Of a stretch of DNA of 64,000 nucleotides, positions 50,824 to 64,000 are shown in pieces. Origin of the DNA: Coffea arabica. Taxonomy: Eukaryota; Streptophyta; Magnoliopsida; Gentianales; Rubiaceae. Position numbers and translations under genes: made by a program. Every line of letters starts with the position of its first letter. The first letter of the stretch is position 1. The DNA lies in assembly GCF_036785885.1 (NCBI RefSeq), contig NC_092320.1, forward strand, positions 10,665,557 to 10,729,556. Reading direction: 5' to 3'. Under the pieces are notes generated by a model, which was not told the DNA's origin, did no database searches, and saw nothing but the letters and a program-made list of their open reading frames with translations.

Positions 50824-53800
50824 ATGGTAAGTCCAGGCCGTGACCACGGTTCTTATTGCTGCTTTGAATTTATTTTGACTGATTAAGCTTTTCTTTTTTT
50901 TTTTTTTGGTTGCCTCGAGTCAAATCTGTTCAGCTTAGTTTCTACTAACAGTAGTATTCCCTTTTTTAATTTCCTTATTTGTTGGAAGTTTGTATTTTGT
51001 TTTTATTAAATTAGTCTATTTACCTTTGGTACGACAAAATTGTCCAAATGTTTATATTACGGGCACAATATGCATTATGCACATCTAATTGATCGGATAC
51101 TTGTAAATAATTCACGAATTATTGGAGGATTTTTTTTTTTAAATTTATCAACAGGTACTTAAATATAATCGGTAAATTTTTATCTTATTCTGAATTGGGA
51201 ATGAGTACTTTGTTTTTACCTTCCACGTAGGATTCAAATGCAATCGTTAGTTGGTTCAACTAGGATATTAAATGTCGGGAAATAAAATATCCAGAGTCTT
51301 TCGTAATTTGTAGTAGGAAAGGCATTGGCTATGCCTTAAGAAGTGTTAAAAAAATTAATTTTACGCTGTCAAAGCAAATATAAAGGGAGAAAGTAAATCA
51401 TGATCGTTAAGGCTCTCAGATTATTGTACTTTTTATCTGTTTAGAGTCTTGTAACTGAAAAATTGAGCCCCCAGTTGCAGTTACATTGAGAAAATAAATC
51501 GTCAAAGTTCTGTAAAATGAGTGGCCTAGTCCGAGTAAGTTTATTCTCAGCATGTTTCCTGCTTAGTTATGCAATTGTTAAAGCCCTCTTTTTGCTGCCC
51601 AACCTTCAAAAGCAACTGGTGGTTTAGAGTAGGTTATGTGGCAGAGAGTGTTTTATTGAGTCCTGTAATGATCTAATGCTACCAAATGTCACTTTCTCCT
51701 TAGTTTCCAGGAAAAGCAGATTTTAGGCCAATGTGAGTGGTTTTCATTGTTTATGTATTTGGGGTTTCTTTTAAAATACTATGTGTGAACATCTTCATGA
51801 ATTTGTTGAGGCTTCTTTTTGAGGACTAACGGACAAGGCACTTGAACTCCTCACTCCCCCAAAATAATATCTTTCCCTTTTGCATCTATCAATTTAGTGC
51901 ACTTTGCACCTAAACTTTTCTTTACAGATCCAATTTCTGCTTCATAGCATACAGTGAACTGTATAGCATACTAGAGCCAATTTTAGTGGCAAACACAACA
52001 ATGTAGCAAGAAAAATTTCTTGATTGTGGAAATTGATGCACTGTGTACCATGCCGAACTTAAAAGAGTTCATATTTGGTTTTCAAGTAACCCCCCTTTCG
52101 CATTTTCAAATGGCACATAAGATTTATGTACATTGCCACAATTACAAGGTACTGACTTTCTGCCAAAAAGTGCTTTAAGAGAAACTAACATGGAGGTACT
52201 GACTTTCTGCAAAAAAGTGCTTTAAGAGAAACTAACATGGAATAAATTGGTGAAGTAAGTCTAAGGAAAAGAAATGACTAGACATCTCTTACAATATACA
52301 ATTGATATGTGGGTTAGCATTTTGCGTGTCAAAAGTTATTCTTGTACTCTAAGTAGATTGGCATTGAATTAGCTGTTCACTTCGGTGTATCACATGCTTT
52401 GGGTTTGTATTCTGAATTTGGTGTTCAAACAGCACTTCTGTGAAGCTTTTGTTTGTAAATTCTCTATTTAAATTATTGTTATATTAATTGAGGTGTATGG
52501 CGTTCCAGTTGTTGGGCTTTTAGATTATCTTTCTTGCACATTCTGCTAGACTCTAGTTCCCAATGTTCCTTGGAGAACTAGGCAGGAGGTAGCCTTTTAG
52601 AGAAACAAACTAAATTAGCTTTAGGATCCAGTGTATCTAATTTCTTTGTATCTGTATGATTTGTTTATGCTCTGATTGGCTGCAGTAAGAATTCCTTCAT
52701 AGAAGATGAACAGTTTATCTATGTTGAAGTTCTCTACTTTCTGATGCTCTTTCTTTGTTTTTTACATTTCTGTGTGTTGGGTTATACAAGTTGATACTTG
52801 TCTTAATTATTATGAGTTTAAATAATGTTGTTGTGAATTTAAATCTATTAATTTAATGGTATTGGTTCTTTTGCAGGCATCGCCAGTTAATATTATTGTT
52901 GGCTCTCATGTATGGGTTGAGGATCCAGTCTTGGCGTGGATCGATGGGGAAGTAACTCAAATTAATGGTCAAGATGTTCATGTTCACACAACAAATGGGA
53001 AAAAAGTGAGTGCAGCTATATTCATAGCTAAACTTTTTCACTGTAGTCTCTTGTTATGGCGGTGGCTCAAATGGTGTGCCGAAATGAAAGTCTTAATATG
53101 TGATAACCTGCTGTTGGTAGACGTTAAGAATCTTGGTGTGTCCTGTTTGATGTTGGAGCAATATATTTTGTGTCTCTTGTATGATCATGCAGTCTTCCTA
53201 TATTTGCAGTTTTTTTTTTTAATCTGCTTCAGCTTAAGAATCTTCCATTGGTAGTTTAGCCTCCTGTAAGCTTAGCCTGCATATGCTGGTACTTTCCACT
53301 TATAGTTGATACCAAAGCAATCCTGTATATGGTACTAGTGTGGCTTGAGCTACGGCTGTGATGGCTGATTGTAATGCTCCAACAACTAGTTCAAAATGCA
53401 TAGGTGAAAGATATTTCAATAGCTTCTAAGAATTTAGACATCTTGCTCCTAGCTGCTTGGGCTTAAGTGTTTTGAGCCGGTAACTTAGGCTCTACGAAGT
53501 TGTTTGACAGGAATAGTTATAGGTGGCCCTGTAACATTGTGCTGCAACGGAATATAATAGTTATTGGTGGCCCTGTAACATTGTGCTGCAACGGACTATG
53601 GTGGTGATAAGGTTTTTTGATTGTGGCAGAGGGCCAATGGTAGTATGCCACCATGGTCTTTCACCTTGGGCAAGCGGGTAGTTGTTGATGAAAAAGCAAA
53701 CTTACAGGGTAGGCATTTTTTTTATGTTCAGCAAAGTAGACAGCAATTGAAAAGTGAATAAGTGACATTTACAGAACTTCTATTTTCATGTAACTTCTGG

Positions 53801-56800
53801 CATTTCTTAACGTAGATCAAATTCTTCACTAGCTGCCACTTCTATGTGCAATATCCTGATACTTCATTCCCCTGCAATTAGGAAATTTAGCTTTATTCTA
53901 CTTCACTTTGAGCCTTTATCAACTCAACATGAGCTTTAACTCACTTTGCTTTATATGCCTTTGAATGATAATTGGTAAGTGGATTAGATGCCTCAATACC
54001 TTGGTCGAAAATTGAAATGGGGTAAAGAAGCCATGCAAATTCAGCTGTTAACTGTTAGTTGAGTTTTAGCTTAGAACGTGGTTGGATGCTTCTGAGAAGC
54101 CACTCTTTTACATGGAATTTGAAGGTTCTTATGATTGAAAGTTGATTTTAGGTTGTTGCAAACATTTCAAAAGCATTTCCAGAGGATACCGAAGCTCCTC
54201 CTGGAGGTGTGGATGACATGACTAAGCTCTCTTACTTGCATGAACCAGGTGTTCTGCAAAACCTGGCTACCAGATATGAACTCAATGAAATATATGTAAG
54301 CTTCAGAATATCTTTTCAGGACCTTGCAAAATGCTTGTTGAAGAAAAGTATAATTGATGTAAGAACCAATCTTCTCATATTTTTTTTTTTTCTTCAATCT
54401 ATTGCACAGACATACACAGGAAATATATTGATAGCAGTGAATCCTTTTCAAAAAATACCTCACCTGTATGATAGTAACATGATGGAACAATATAAAGGAA
54501 CAGGATTTGGAGAGCTTAGTCCACATGTATTTGCAATTGCCGATGTTTCATACAGGTGAGTACTCAATAATCTTTGAGTGTTTTTATCTTTTGAATGGGA
54601 TTTTTCTTCCACTGTCTTTTCCCTTACTAGCCGCTTCTCAACATTTTATTGCCTTCAGGCAAATGATCAATGAGGGAAAGAGCAACTCAATTTTGGTCAG
54701 TGGTGAAAGCGGTGCTGGTAAAACTGAAACAACGAAGATGCTCATGAGATATCTTGCATACCTGGGCGGTCGTTCTGGAGTTGAAGGGCGGACGGTCGAA
54801 CAGCAAGTTCTAGAAGTAAGATGGACTGTTTTCTTCTCTTTTTCGTCTTCTCTTGCTCGTATAAAAGGATGCAAAAAGCTGTTTTCATTTCTAATTGTCA
54901 TTTGGATGGGCATTGTCCCTGACTTGTTTATGCTAACTTTACAGTCCAATCCTGTTCTTGAAGCATTTGGAAATGCTAAAACTGTGAGGAACAATAACTC
55001 AAGGTGAGAAAGTTTATTGGCTAGAGTTATTTACTTGGTTTACATATACTTTGATTCATTGTATCTTAGGGTGTCTTCTGTTCACACATCATCTTGAAAT
55101 GTGTGATAATACTTTTTCTGATCTTTTGCTTGTGATTTCTCAATGTAGTCGTTTTGGTAAATTTGTTGAGATACAATTTGATAAGAGCGGGAGGATATCT
55201 GGGGCAGCTATACGAACTTACCTGCTGGAAAGATCTCGTGTATGCCAGATCTCTACTCCTGAGAGAAATTACCACTGCTTTTATCTTCTTTGTGCAGCAC
55301 CACCGGAGGTAAGAGTTAATGGGTTGTCCTATTTCCATTGGACGGGTGACTTTTACTAAGATTTTACCTCTCTTGTACTAATTATACTGGCTAAATATAT
55401 GAAAATGATTATTCGACTTTAACTTGCAGGAGAAGGAGAGGTATAAGTTGGGAAATCCAAAAATATTTCATTATCTCAATCAGTCCAATTGTTATGAGCT
55501 TGATGGAGTTAATGATGGTGAAGAATATGTTGCAACAAGAAGGGCTATGGATATAGTTGGAATCAATGAGGAAGAACAGGTTGGCCTGCCAACGATTTCC
55601 TTGAGCTTTTTGTGCATATTCTTTAGATTTCTTACATTACACGACATCTTTCCAGGAGGCAATATTCAGGGTTGTGGCTGCAATTCTTCACCTGGGTAAT
55701 GTTGACTTTGCAAAGGGGCAGGAGATAGATTCTTCTGTGATCAAGGATGAGAAATCTAGGTTCCATCTTGATGTGACAGCTGAATTGCTCAAGTAGGCAT
55801 ATTCGCCTTTCATTCTTGAGTAAGATTTTTAAATTGCAATTAGGTATCTAAAAGGCAGAAACATGATGGAATAGGTGTGATGCTAAGAGCTTGGAAGACG
55901 CACTCATTAAGCGTGTGATGGTGACACCTGAGGAGGTTATCACAAGGACTCTTGATCCAGAAGCAGCTACTGGTAGCAGGGACGCTTTGGCTAAGACGAT
56001 ATATTCTCGTCTATTTGACTGGTAAGGAGTTCTAATTTTTCTAATTATTATCAAATATTTGAACATTTTTGGAGTTTGACCTTGTCTAATTTTAGTGACT
56101 GTTATCTATTTCCCCAGGATTGTGGAGAAAATAAATATATCAATTGGTCAGGATCCGAACTCAAAATCAATAATAGGAGTTCTTGATATATATGGGTTTG
56201 AAAGTTTTAAGCAGAATAGGTAACCCCTTACAAACATCTTTTGGGTACAGTGTTTTATCTGGAGTACAGTTTACAGCCTATTCTCATTGTTTTTTTTATT
56301 ATGCGTGTAATTAGCTTTGAACAGTTCTGCATTAATTTTACCAATGAAAAGCTGCAGCAACATTTCAACCAGGTTATTGCTCTGTTTATCATATATTGGT
56401 CATTGCTTTGACTAAAAATTTGGACATTCTTTTCATCAATTTGTTTGACATAACATTTGCAGCATGTATTTAAAATGGAACAAGAAGAGTATGAGAAGGA
56501 ACAAATTAATTGGAGCTACATAGAGTTTGTTGATAACCAAGATGTTTTGGATCTGATTGAAAAGGTATGCTACCTTATTGATTCTTGAGATTACAGATTT
56601 TTTGCTGATGTTTTCTTAATATGAGAAAGTCACTTGTTTGGCTATTGTATCATATGATTGTAGAGCTAATAATCAAATGGTTTCTTCTCCTTTTTGTTCA
56701 TCATGTAGTGCCTTAGCTTTTTTTTCCCGCCTTCTCTGCTAAGGGCCTTGGCTTCTTTACTTAACTTGCCCTAAAATGTTGCAGAAACCTGGAGGAATCA

Positions 56801-59800
56801 TTGCACTTCTGGATGAAGCATGGTCTGTAATTTTCCTTTCTTTTCTTTTTCTCCACCTCTATCAGAAATTGATTTTCATACTTAATGCCATTCAATCTTG
56901 GTTGCGGGTTGATATTTACGATAACTATTTGTTGTTTGCTGTGTCATTGTGGCACTTAGAAACTCATCAACAATATGGACAAGCTCAAATTTGTTTACCC
57001 ACTTACACGACTTTACTTCTGCTTTAGTGCACTTTTGATATGTTTTGCTTGATGCAGCATGTTCCCCAAATCGACCCATGAAACATTTGCTCAGAAGTTG
57101 TACCAAACATTTGCAAAGAATAAGCGCTTCATCAAACCTAAGCTTTCGCGCACCAATTTTACAATATCTCACTATGCAGGAGAGGTATCAATGTGCATCC
57201 TATAAGGTTCTGTATAGAGCAGTTCACTGCAATCTTATGCTTTACTTCCTGTATCATTTGCAGGTTACGTATATGGCAGATCTGTTTCTGGATAAAAACA
57301 AAGATTATGTGGTGGCAGAACATCAGGATCTTCTGACAGCTTCAAAGTGTCCCTTTGTAGCTGGTTTATTTCCTCCACTTCCTGAAGAATCATCAAAGTC
57401 ATCCAAATTTTCTTCTATCGGGTCCCGCTTTAAGGTACTTGCTGTCTTTGATTGCCTTATGGAGATGGCAAATTCATTCTTCAATTTACCTAGCATTACT
57501 GAACTGCTATACATGTGAAATACAGAGAATAGAACCCAGAGAGATGTAAAATTAAATAGTCTGACTGTTACCTTCATATAATCTAATTTAGCAGGTTTTA
57601 CTTCAGGAGTGGCCAGTATTTTATTGTAAGCTGATGGCAAAGTTGTTGTTTGCTTGCCTATTCTTTGGACACCATGGTCTAAATTTAGTAATTTGCACGG
57701 CCACAATCTGCATTAAAATGAAACATGTAGTAGACAAAAACCAAATAGAACTATGTTGCTGGACTATTGTGCCTATTCTGTGAAACATGAAATCTTGACT
57801 AAAGTTATGGTCGACTGAATTACTATAGAAATCTTGTGGATGTTAAAGTTTTAGACCACATGAGATGCCATTATGATAAAAGTCATATCTGTGAAAGAAT
57901 TCTCTGTATTGCTGTGTTAGCTCGCTTCTTTTTTCTGATTTGCAAGCGTTTCTGCCTATGTTCCTGAAGCTCTCTGTTTCAGTATGACACTGAAAGATGG
58001 GATGGCTGTACACTACTTTCAGTAAAACTGTGGATCTTGCTAAACTTTCAGACTTATGGTGGTAGTTTGATGTTGACTACCAATTATGTATGGTATTTTA
58101 TGTTCAATACTGCACTATAGTTACTAGAGTATAGAGATTCATAATGAGTACAGCTTTTCACTGGTGCAAAGATGGCTCAAATATAGGCCCCAAAAATTCC
58201 AGGGAGCTGTTTACCAAAAGGCGACTGTAGTTCTCACACTCTTGGGCCGGACTTAATTTCCATGTTACTGGAAGAGGGTTAATTATACTACTGGGTTTGG
58301 GTTTTCAGCATCATCAAATTTGATGTTTAAGTTCATCTTCCAATGAGACATTTAATGTTCAGGAACTTGAATTTCTGGAGTTACTTTGTTAAGACACATT
58401 AAAGAGTTTGGCACCTCGGAATCCTGTTAGTTGAAATGTCAAAAGTTATTTATGAAACCTTTTTACATTCGGGCAACATTTTTTAGTATGTAAACTTCTT
58501 GATAAAACTTTTGAACAAATGATTTTCTTTGCTATTATTTTTTTACTAAAAATTTTGTCCGCTTTGAAGCACTTAAATAGTGTCTTTCTTAATAATAATA
58601 ATAATAATTATTATTATTAGAAGAAGAAGGAATATTAGCACAGGATGCATATTTCTCAGGTATGCACTGGGACAATGTTTTCAAAGTCTCAAGTCTTGAG
58701 CTCACAAATTGTTTCCTTGTTATCCTTGAAGTTTTCATGGTTCTATCCTTTCAAAAATCCAAGAGTTTGCAAGAATGGCTGTTCCTCCTTTTCTTTCTCC
58801 AGTTCGAACAGCAGCATTTTGGTATATGTTGACGTCTCTTTTCTAATGTTTATCATCTATGTTGACACTTGCAGCTTCAACTCCAATCTTTAATGGAGAC
58901 CTTGAGTTCAACAGAACCTCACTACATTCGATGTGTGAAGCCCAATAATGAATTGAAGCCTGCTATTTTTGAGAATCTGAATGTCATCCAGCAGTTGCGG
59001 TGTGGTGTGAGTATATGTTAAATCTTTTGCCCAGTGATTGTTAATGAGGTCTAAGGTGCATTTCTTTACTTCTTGTATTTCATATTCTTAGTATGCCCTC
59101 TACCATTTATAGGGTGTTCTGGAAGCTATCAGAATCAGCTGTGCTGGATACCCCACTAGGCGAAGTTTTGATGAATTTCTTCTGCGATTTGGTGTTCTTG
59201 CTCCAGAAGTTCTGGATGGAAGGTAAACTATTGGTTCTCTTTTTCTTAACAGAATTGACCTGGCAGGAAGAATAGCAGTGAGGATTGCATGCATTTCTGC
59301 GATCCTTTCATCTTGCAGTTCAATTATTTTCTCTAAGCATCTCTAGTTCATCTACTTCCTCGTGTCCTAACAAAAGTACCTTTGGCAGCTATGATGACAA
59401 GGTTGCGTGCCAAATGATTCTGGACAAAATGGGATTAAAAGGCTATCAGGTAAATTTGAACCTCTTCCCCCCTACTGAAATAAAGCTTTGTAGGTATGCT
59501 ATTTGTTCAATTTTACAGGAGGACAAGCTATTTACAGTTTCAACATTAGAATAAAATGAGACTTTATTTGGTATTTCTGTTATGTTTCTTTTGTCCTCAT
59601 TATGTTCTCATTGTGATGCACCAGCAGCATCGTCAAATAATTCTTTATATTAATATATGAAATGTCATTGGCTTTGCAGATGGGCAAGACAAAAGTCTTC
59701 CTAAGAGCTGGTCAAATGGCCGAGCTAGATGCGAGAAGAGCAGAGGTCCTTGGAAATGCAGCCAGGATTATTCAAAGACAGATTCGAACTTACATTGCTA

Positions 59801-62800
59801 GGAAGGAGTTCATCACAACTCGCCAGGCAGCAATTCAAATGCAATCATGTTGGCGAGGTATTCCTTACTTGTGGTTGTTTATGCAGTGATTATCTGCTTA
59901 TTATCCTCTCTCTGTAAATTTGCTATTCAGCATGGACAAAGATAATAGAAGGCTCTCAGAGAAAATAAATAATGAATGCACTTTCTCTTGCTGTTTGTGC
60001 TATTGAATTCATTAGGTATATTAGCTCGCAAGCTATATGAACAATTACGCCGTCAAGCAGCTGCTCTGAAGATACAGAAGAACTTCCGCTGTTATGTTGC
60101 TTGGAAATCGTACTCAACATTGCAGCATTCTGCTATCACATTGCAGACAGGCATGAGAGCATTGAGTGCCAGGAATGAATTCAGATATCGGAAACAAACA
60201 AAGGCTGCTATTAAAATCCAGGTCCTGTTTGTGCCCATTATTCCATTTCACCAGAGATGCAATAGAAGCAGGGAATGAGAATAAATTTTTGAGTAATTGA
60301 AATAATAATTAATATAAGATATTTTTGTCATGCAGGCTCATGTGCGTTGCTACAGGGATTGGTCTTACTACAAAAGTCTGCAGAGGGCTGCTCTTGTTAC
60401 TCAATGTGGTTGGAGAGCACGAGTGGCAAGGAGGGAGCTTCGCAAGCTTAAAATGGTTTACTCTTGTCCTTGATGTGATTTTATTCGTTAGACATTAACA
60501 TGTTAACAGTTCATATTGGAGTGCCTTGATAACCAGTTACTTATTTTATGCATTAATTCAGGCCGCAAGGGAAACTGGTGCTCTCAAAGAAGCAAAGGAC
60601 AAGCTGGAAAAGAAAGTGGAAGAACTTACATGGCGGTTGCAATTTGAAAAACGATTACGGGTATGTACTTCTATATTCAATGTATTCCCGTTGGATGGGT
60701 ACCTTGTGACAATTGTTCTTGCATACAGACTGAACTGGAAGAAACGAAAGCCCAGGAAATTACAAAATTACAGGAGGCTTTGCAGGCAATGCAAGTTCAA
60801 GTAGATGAAGCAAATGCTAAAGTTATTAAAGAACGGGAAGCAGCAAGAAAAGCCATTGAAGAAGCTCCTCCTGTGATTAAGGAAACCCCTGTTATAGTTC
60901 AAGATACTGAAAAAGTTGAAGCATTAACAGCTGAGGTTGAACAATTAAAGGTAGTGAAGCTGTCTTATATTACTGTATTGTGTTGTGGATAATCAGTTGA
61001 TGCAGTCATGTAAACCAAGCATATCAAATGTGATGGATAAATGTGTTTTTATTCATGATCAGTGTTCCTTCTGTTATTGGAATTAAGCCAAATGCCTGTC
61101 CTTAATATGCATTATTTACACAATAAGCTCTTACAAATCAGTTTGTGGTTGGTTTGCAAATGTGAAGAATTCAGACATAATAAGTGCTGCGATACATATC
61201 TAAAGCCTGGTAAAACAGTGAAAAGCTGGCATAGTTCTCCTAGCAGAGGCTTTTGGACCATTAGTAGTGTATATCTCTTGCGTTCTTGAACAAGCATGGC
61301 TTAACCTGCATGTCCTGATTAAACTTGTCAATATAGATTTGAAGAAATGTAAATCTTTTGTATATCCACCTTCAGAGGATGGTCATACGTGTTCCTCACT
61401 TTGTTTTGGCTCACTCATGGGCTTCAAGCTTCCAGTCAGTATTAAATTTTGGATAACAATGATGACCATTTATGGCGATAATTAGATTAAGGCCAAGAGT
61501 ATTGACTTAGCCATTTTGCTTGTGCAGGCTTCATTGAATTCTGAAAGGCAAGCTGCAGAAGCAGCAAAGAAGGCTTCTATAGATGCTGAGGCCAGAAATT
61601 CAGAACAGGCTAAAAAACTTGAAGATGCAGAACGGAAAGTGGATCAGCTGCAGGAGTCTCTGCAGAGGTATGTTAACACGTTTTAAGTTTCAAGCGTGCT
61701 ATAGTTGTTCTTGAACCACTGAATTGATCAAGTAGGTAGTAGAACATTTCTATTACCTTGATAAAGCAAATGCTATATACCAATATAAGAGTGACAGGTG
61801 GTCATTCTGTTCAACCTTTTTTTATCCTTCTAGCTTTGTGCCTGTTTAAGATTTCAATCGAAAGTTTTGATGCTGCTGTTGATCCTCTTGTTGTTCATCA
61901 AATGCATGTGTTTGCGGATTCTCTATCTCCTTTTGTCGTAGTTTGTTTCTATTGTCCTCTCTTTTCATTCATTCCCATGCTTGGTAACACATAATGTGCA
62001 CTTGCAACCGTCTTTTTGAATCAGGCATGCTTAATCATGCACAAGCACATAGGCACTTGTATCCAGTTTTGCTTTTATTGCATATTATGGGGAAAAGTTG
62101 CAAATTTCCTCTTTATTTCTTGTTTCAGGCTTGAAGAGAAGCTCTCGAATACTGAATCAGAGAATCAAGTTCTTCGTCAACAAGCTTTGGCAATGTCTCC
62201 CACTGGAAAAACTATTTCTGCAAGACCAAAAACAACTATTATACAGGTAATATCACGCTTCTTGCTTATTTGAAGTTACATGCTATGTTGAGAAAAATAA
62301 AGATTGCTTGGTGTACATGCAGAGAACTCCGGAGAATGGAAATATTCCAAATGGTGAAACCAAGGTTGCACATGTAAGGAGCATCAGTACTTTTATTTGG
62401 GTAACAACCAATGGAAAGGGATGTTATTTCTTATTGTATGTTACATGTGTCAGGACATGACTCTTGCTATAGCCAGTCCAAAAGAGTCTGAATCTGAGGA
62501 AAAACCACAAAAGTTTCTTAATGAAAAGCAGCAGGTGGGTGCTTTTTGGATGCATAAAATATTATGCTTGTAATTCTTGGTTTTCCTATTTGATTTTTTT
62601 GGACTCTTTTCCTGCAATCCACTATCCTGCTGCAGGAGAACCAAGACTTGCTCATCAAGTGCATCTCTCAAGATTTGGGATTTTCTGGTGGCAAACCAAT
62701 TGCTGCTTGTTTGATTTACAAATGCCTTCTTCATTGGAGATCATTTGAAGTTGAGAGGACTACAGTGTTTGACAGAATCATCCAAACAATAGCTTCAGCA

Positions 62801-64000
62801 ATAGAGGTTTGTTGTTATAATGGGATTGCTAATTTTATTTTTCTTGTAGCCATAAATCATGATAATCTGCTCACTAGCATTTGCTGATGAATGTCATCAG
62901 AAATCGCTTACATGAGTTGTATTAATTTGAGCAACCTTTGTCCTCTAGGTCTCAGACAACAATGATACATTAACTTACTGGTTGTGTAATACTTCTACGC
63001 TGTTAATGCTGCTCCAACACACACTCAAAGCCACTGGGGCAGCTAGTTTGACTCCTCAAAGGCGGAGGTCATCATCAGCCTCACTTTTTGGGAGGATGTC
63101 TCAAGTATGGGCCTAAGATTTGATTTGCGTGGCCTTTTCTCTTGATCTTCTGTTTTGAATTCTGTAAATTCTTCTTTCTTCCTTAAATGCAGGGATTACG
63201 GGGATCTCCACAAAGTGCTGGGCTCTCATTTCTTAATGGCCGGGTGCTTGGTAGACTGGATGACTTGCGTCAAGTTGAGGCTAAATATCCTGCTTTGCTG
63301 TTCAAGCAGCAGCTTACTGCTTTCCTTGAGAAGATCTATGGGATGATTAGGGACAATTTAAAGAAAGAGATTTCTCCATTGCTTGGCTTGTGCATCCAGG
63401 TATTTCATGTCCTGTTGTTTTACAAATGTTTAGATTGCTGCAAGTTGCATCAGAAAACAATAAGCAGCTCTTACGAGTGTTTTTTTGTTAATGGATAAGC
63501 AAATGATTATTGACTTGTTTGTGATGATTTAGCAGGGTTAGTGTTCCTAGCATCTTTACTTGATTTGGCCAATAATAAAGCTCTAGTACTTATCTTGGAG
63601 GTTAACTACCATTGCTAACCTCCTAAAGAAGCTCATCTTCAGGTTTCAAATAAAAAATTGAAACCATTTTTAGTTTAGTACGCCAATGATTTCTGGAAGC
63701 CCTGCATCCATGGTACCCATAATATCTCCCATATTTTCTCTTTTTCCATTTCGTTAGTTTGTGTGACCTTATGCAATTCCAGCTCTTCTTCTTCTTCTTT
63801 TCTTCTCTCTCTGTTTTATATTCTTTTCTTTTCTGGAGTTATAATGGAATTGGTAACTTATGCAGCTTAGTTTTGTTTCCTATAAATTTAAAAGTATTCA
63901 CTTCATGGGTAATGAATTTTCTACTGCAGGCTCCTAGGACATCTCGTGCTAGTTTAGTAAAAGGACGCTCTCAAGCTAATGCTGTTGCTCAACAAGCTTT
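50824..64000 (+). CDS. Class XI myosin heavy chain, XI-K-like (C-terminus beyond window)
   Basis: An actin motor for organelle movement and cytoplasmic streaming. 32 coding exons join in phase: 50824-50826, 52877-53005, 54152-54295, 54410-54555, 54659-54815, 54945-55003, 55149-55308, 55430-55579, 55656-55792, 55875-56021, 56118-56219, 56315-56372, 56463-56564, 56785-56822, 57058-57184, 57264-57434, 58875-59006, 59113-59222, 59389-59449, 59680-59857, 60016-60221, 60336-60455, 60562-60660, 60729-60950, 61528-61667, 62129-62246, 62323-62373, 62454-62534, 62636-62806, 62949-63104, 63193-63399, 63930 onward. About 1317 residues of roughly 1500 are present. P-loop GESGAGKT is at 156-163; switch I NNNSSRFGKF and switch [10 protein letters not shown] follow. 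Then come IQ motifs (about 735-875), coiled coil (about 880-1070) and the globular tail (from about 1117). The start codon stands alone in exon 1. XI-K is the closest recalled relative. Confidence 0.96.
52148..52241. repeat. 47-bp tandem duplication in myosin intron 1
   Basis: Two copies, 52148-52194 and 52195-52241, each starting GGTACTGACTTTCTGC and differing at one base. Likely a recent slip or unequal repair event. Confidence 0.95.
53512..53595. repeat. 44-bp-spaced tandem duplication in myosin intron 2
   Basis: Two copies of a 40-bp string containing GGTGGCCCTGTAACATTGTG, starting at 53512 and 53556, with one mismatch. Confidence 0.9.

Noticed and set aside
53632-53706. Possible extra exon in myosin intron 2
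   Set aside because: It breaks the conserved NGKK-VVANIS junction between exons 2 and 3.

Overview
The window is nuclear DNA of a flowering plant, almost certainly a eudicot. Genes are split by many short GT-AG introns, intergenic DNA is AT-rich and full of miniature transposons, and every recognisable protein is a plant-type family member. I cannot name the species. No operons, CRISPR arrays, rRNA or tRNA genes were seen.

Layout: (1) 221-2069, minus: first three coding exons of a MAP kinase kinase (MKK2-like), running off the left edge. (2) 3947-4147, minus: a possible replication-protein-A-like exon fragment; 5938-6027, minus: an intact first coding exon of ribosomal protein eL32 with no following exons visible. 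(3) 7129-10058, minus: complete 7-exon gene for the 25-kDa subunit of cleavage factor I (CFIm25). (4) 10.1-15.5 kb: intergenic, several miniature inverted-repeat elements. (5) about 15.7-18.6 kb, plus: gene for a small membrane protein of the 'ribosomal protein L18a-like' family; its 5'UTR intron holds a 227-bp miniature LTR retrotransposon and intron 2 holds a SINE-like sequence. (6) 19381-22080, minus: LYAR-type zinc-finger protein. (7) 22.1-31.7 kb: gene-poor, with a foldback element, a 1.7-kb very AT-rich element, microsatellites and more miniature elements. (8) 31691-33631, plus: intronless proline-rich DUF4408/DUF761 protein. (9) 37585-40730, plus: WD40 protein VIP3, frameshifted in exon 2 in this sequence. 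(10) 42145-43584, minus: intronless threonine synthase with a short N-terminus. (11) 43.6-50.8 kb: intergenic, miniature elements. (12) 50824 to the right edge, plus: class XI myosin (XI-K-like), 32 coding exons mapped, C-terminus outside the window.

From what I recall of the Arabidopsis map, MKK2, CFIm25, VIP3 and threonine synthase are consecutive genes there (At4g29810-29840). The same order appears here, with the L18a-like, LYAR-like and DUF761 genes and much transposon DNA in between. The genes serve unrelated housekeeping roles (stress kinase signalling, mRNA 3'-end processing, ribosome biogenesis, Paf1/Ski complexes, amino-acid synthesis, organelle transport), so the cluster reflects shared ancestry rather than a joint pathway.

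The points most worth a second look are the VIP3 frameshift, the truncated eL32 locus, the miniature LTR element with identical LTRs, the short threonine synthase N-terminus, and the 24-bp-repeat-flanked insertion carrying a G-quadruplex motif just upstream of the DUF761 gene.
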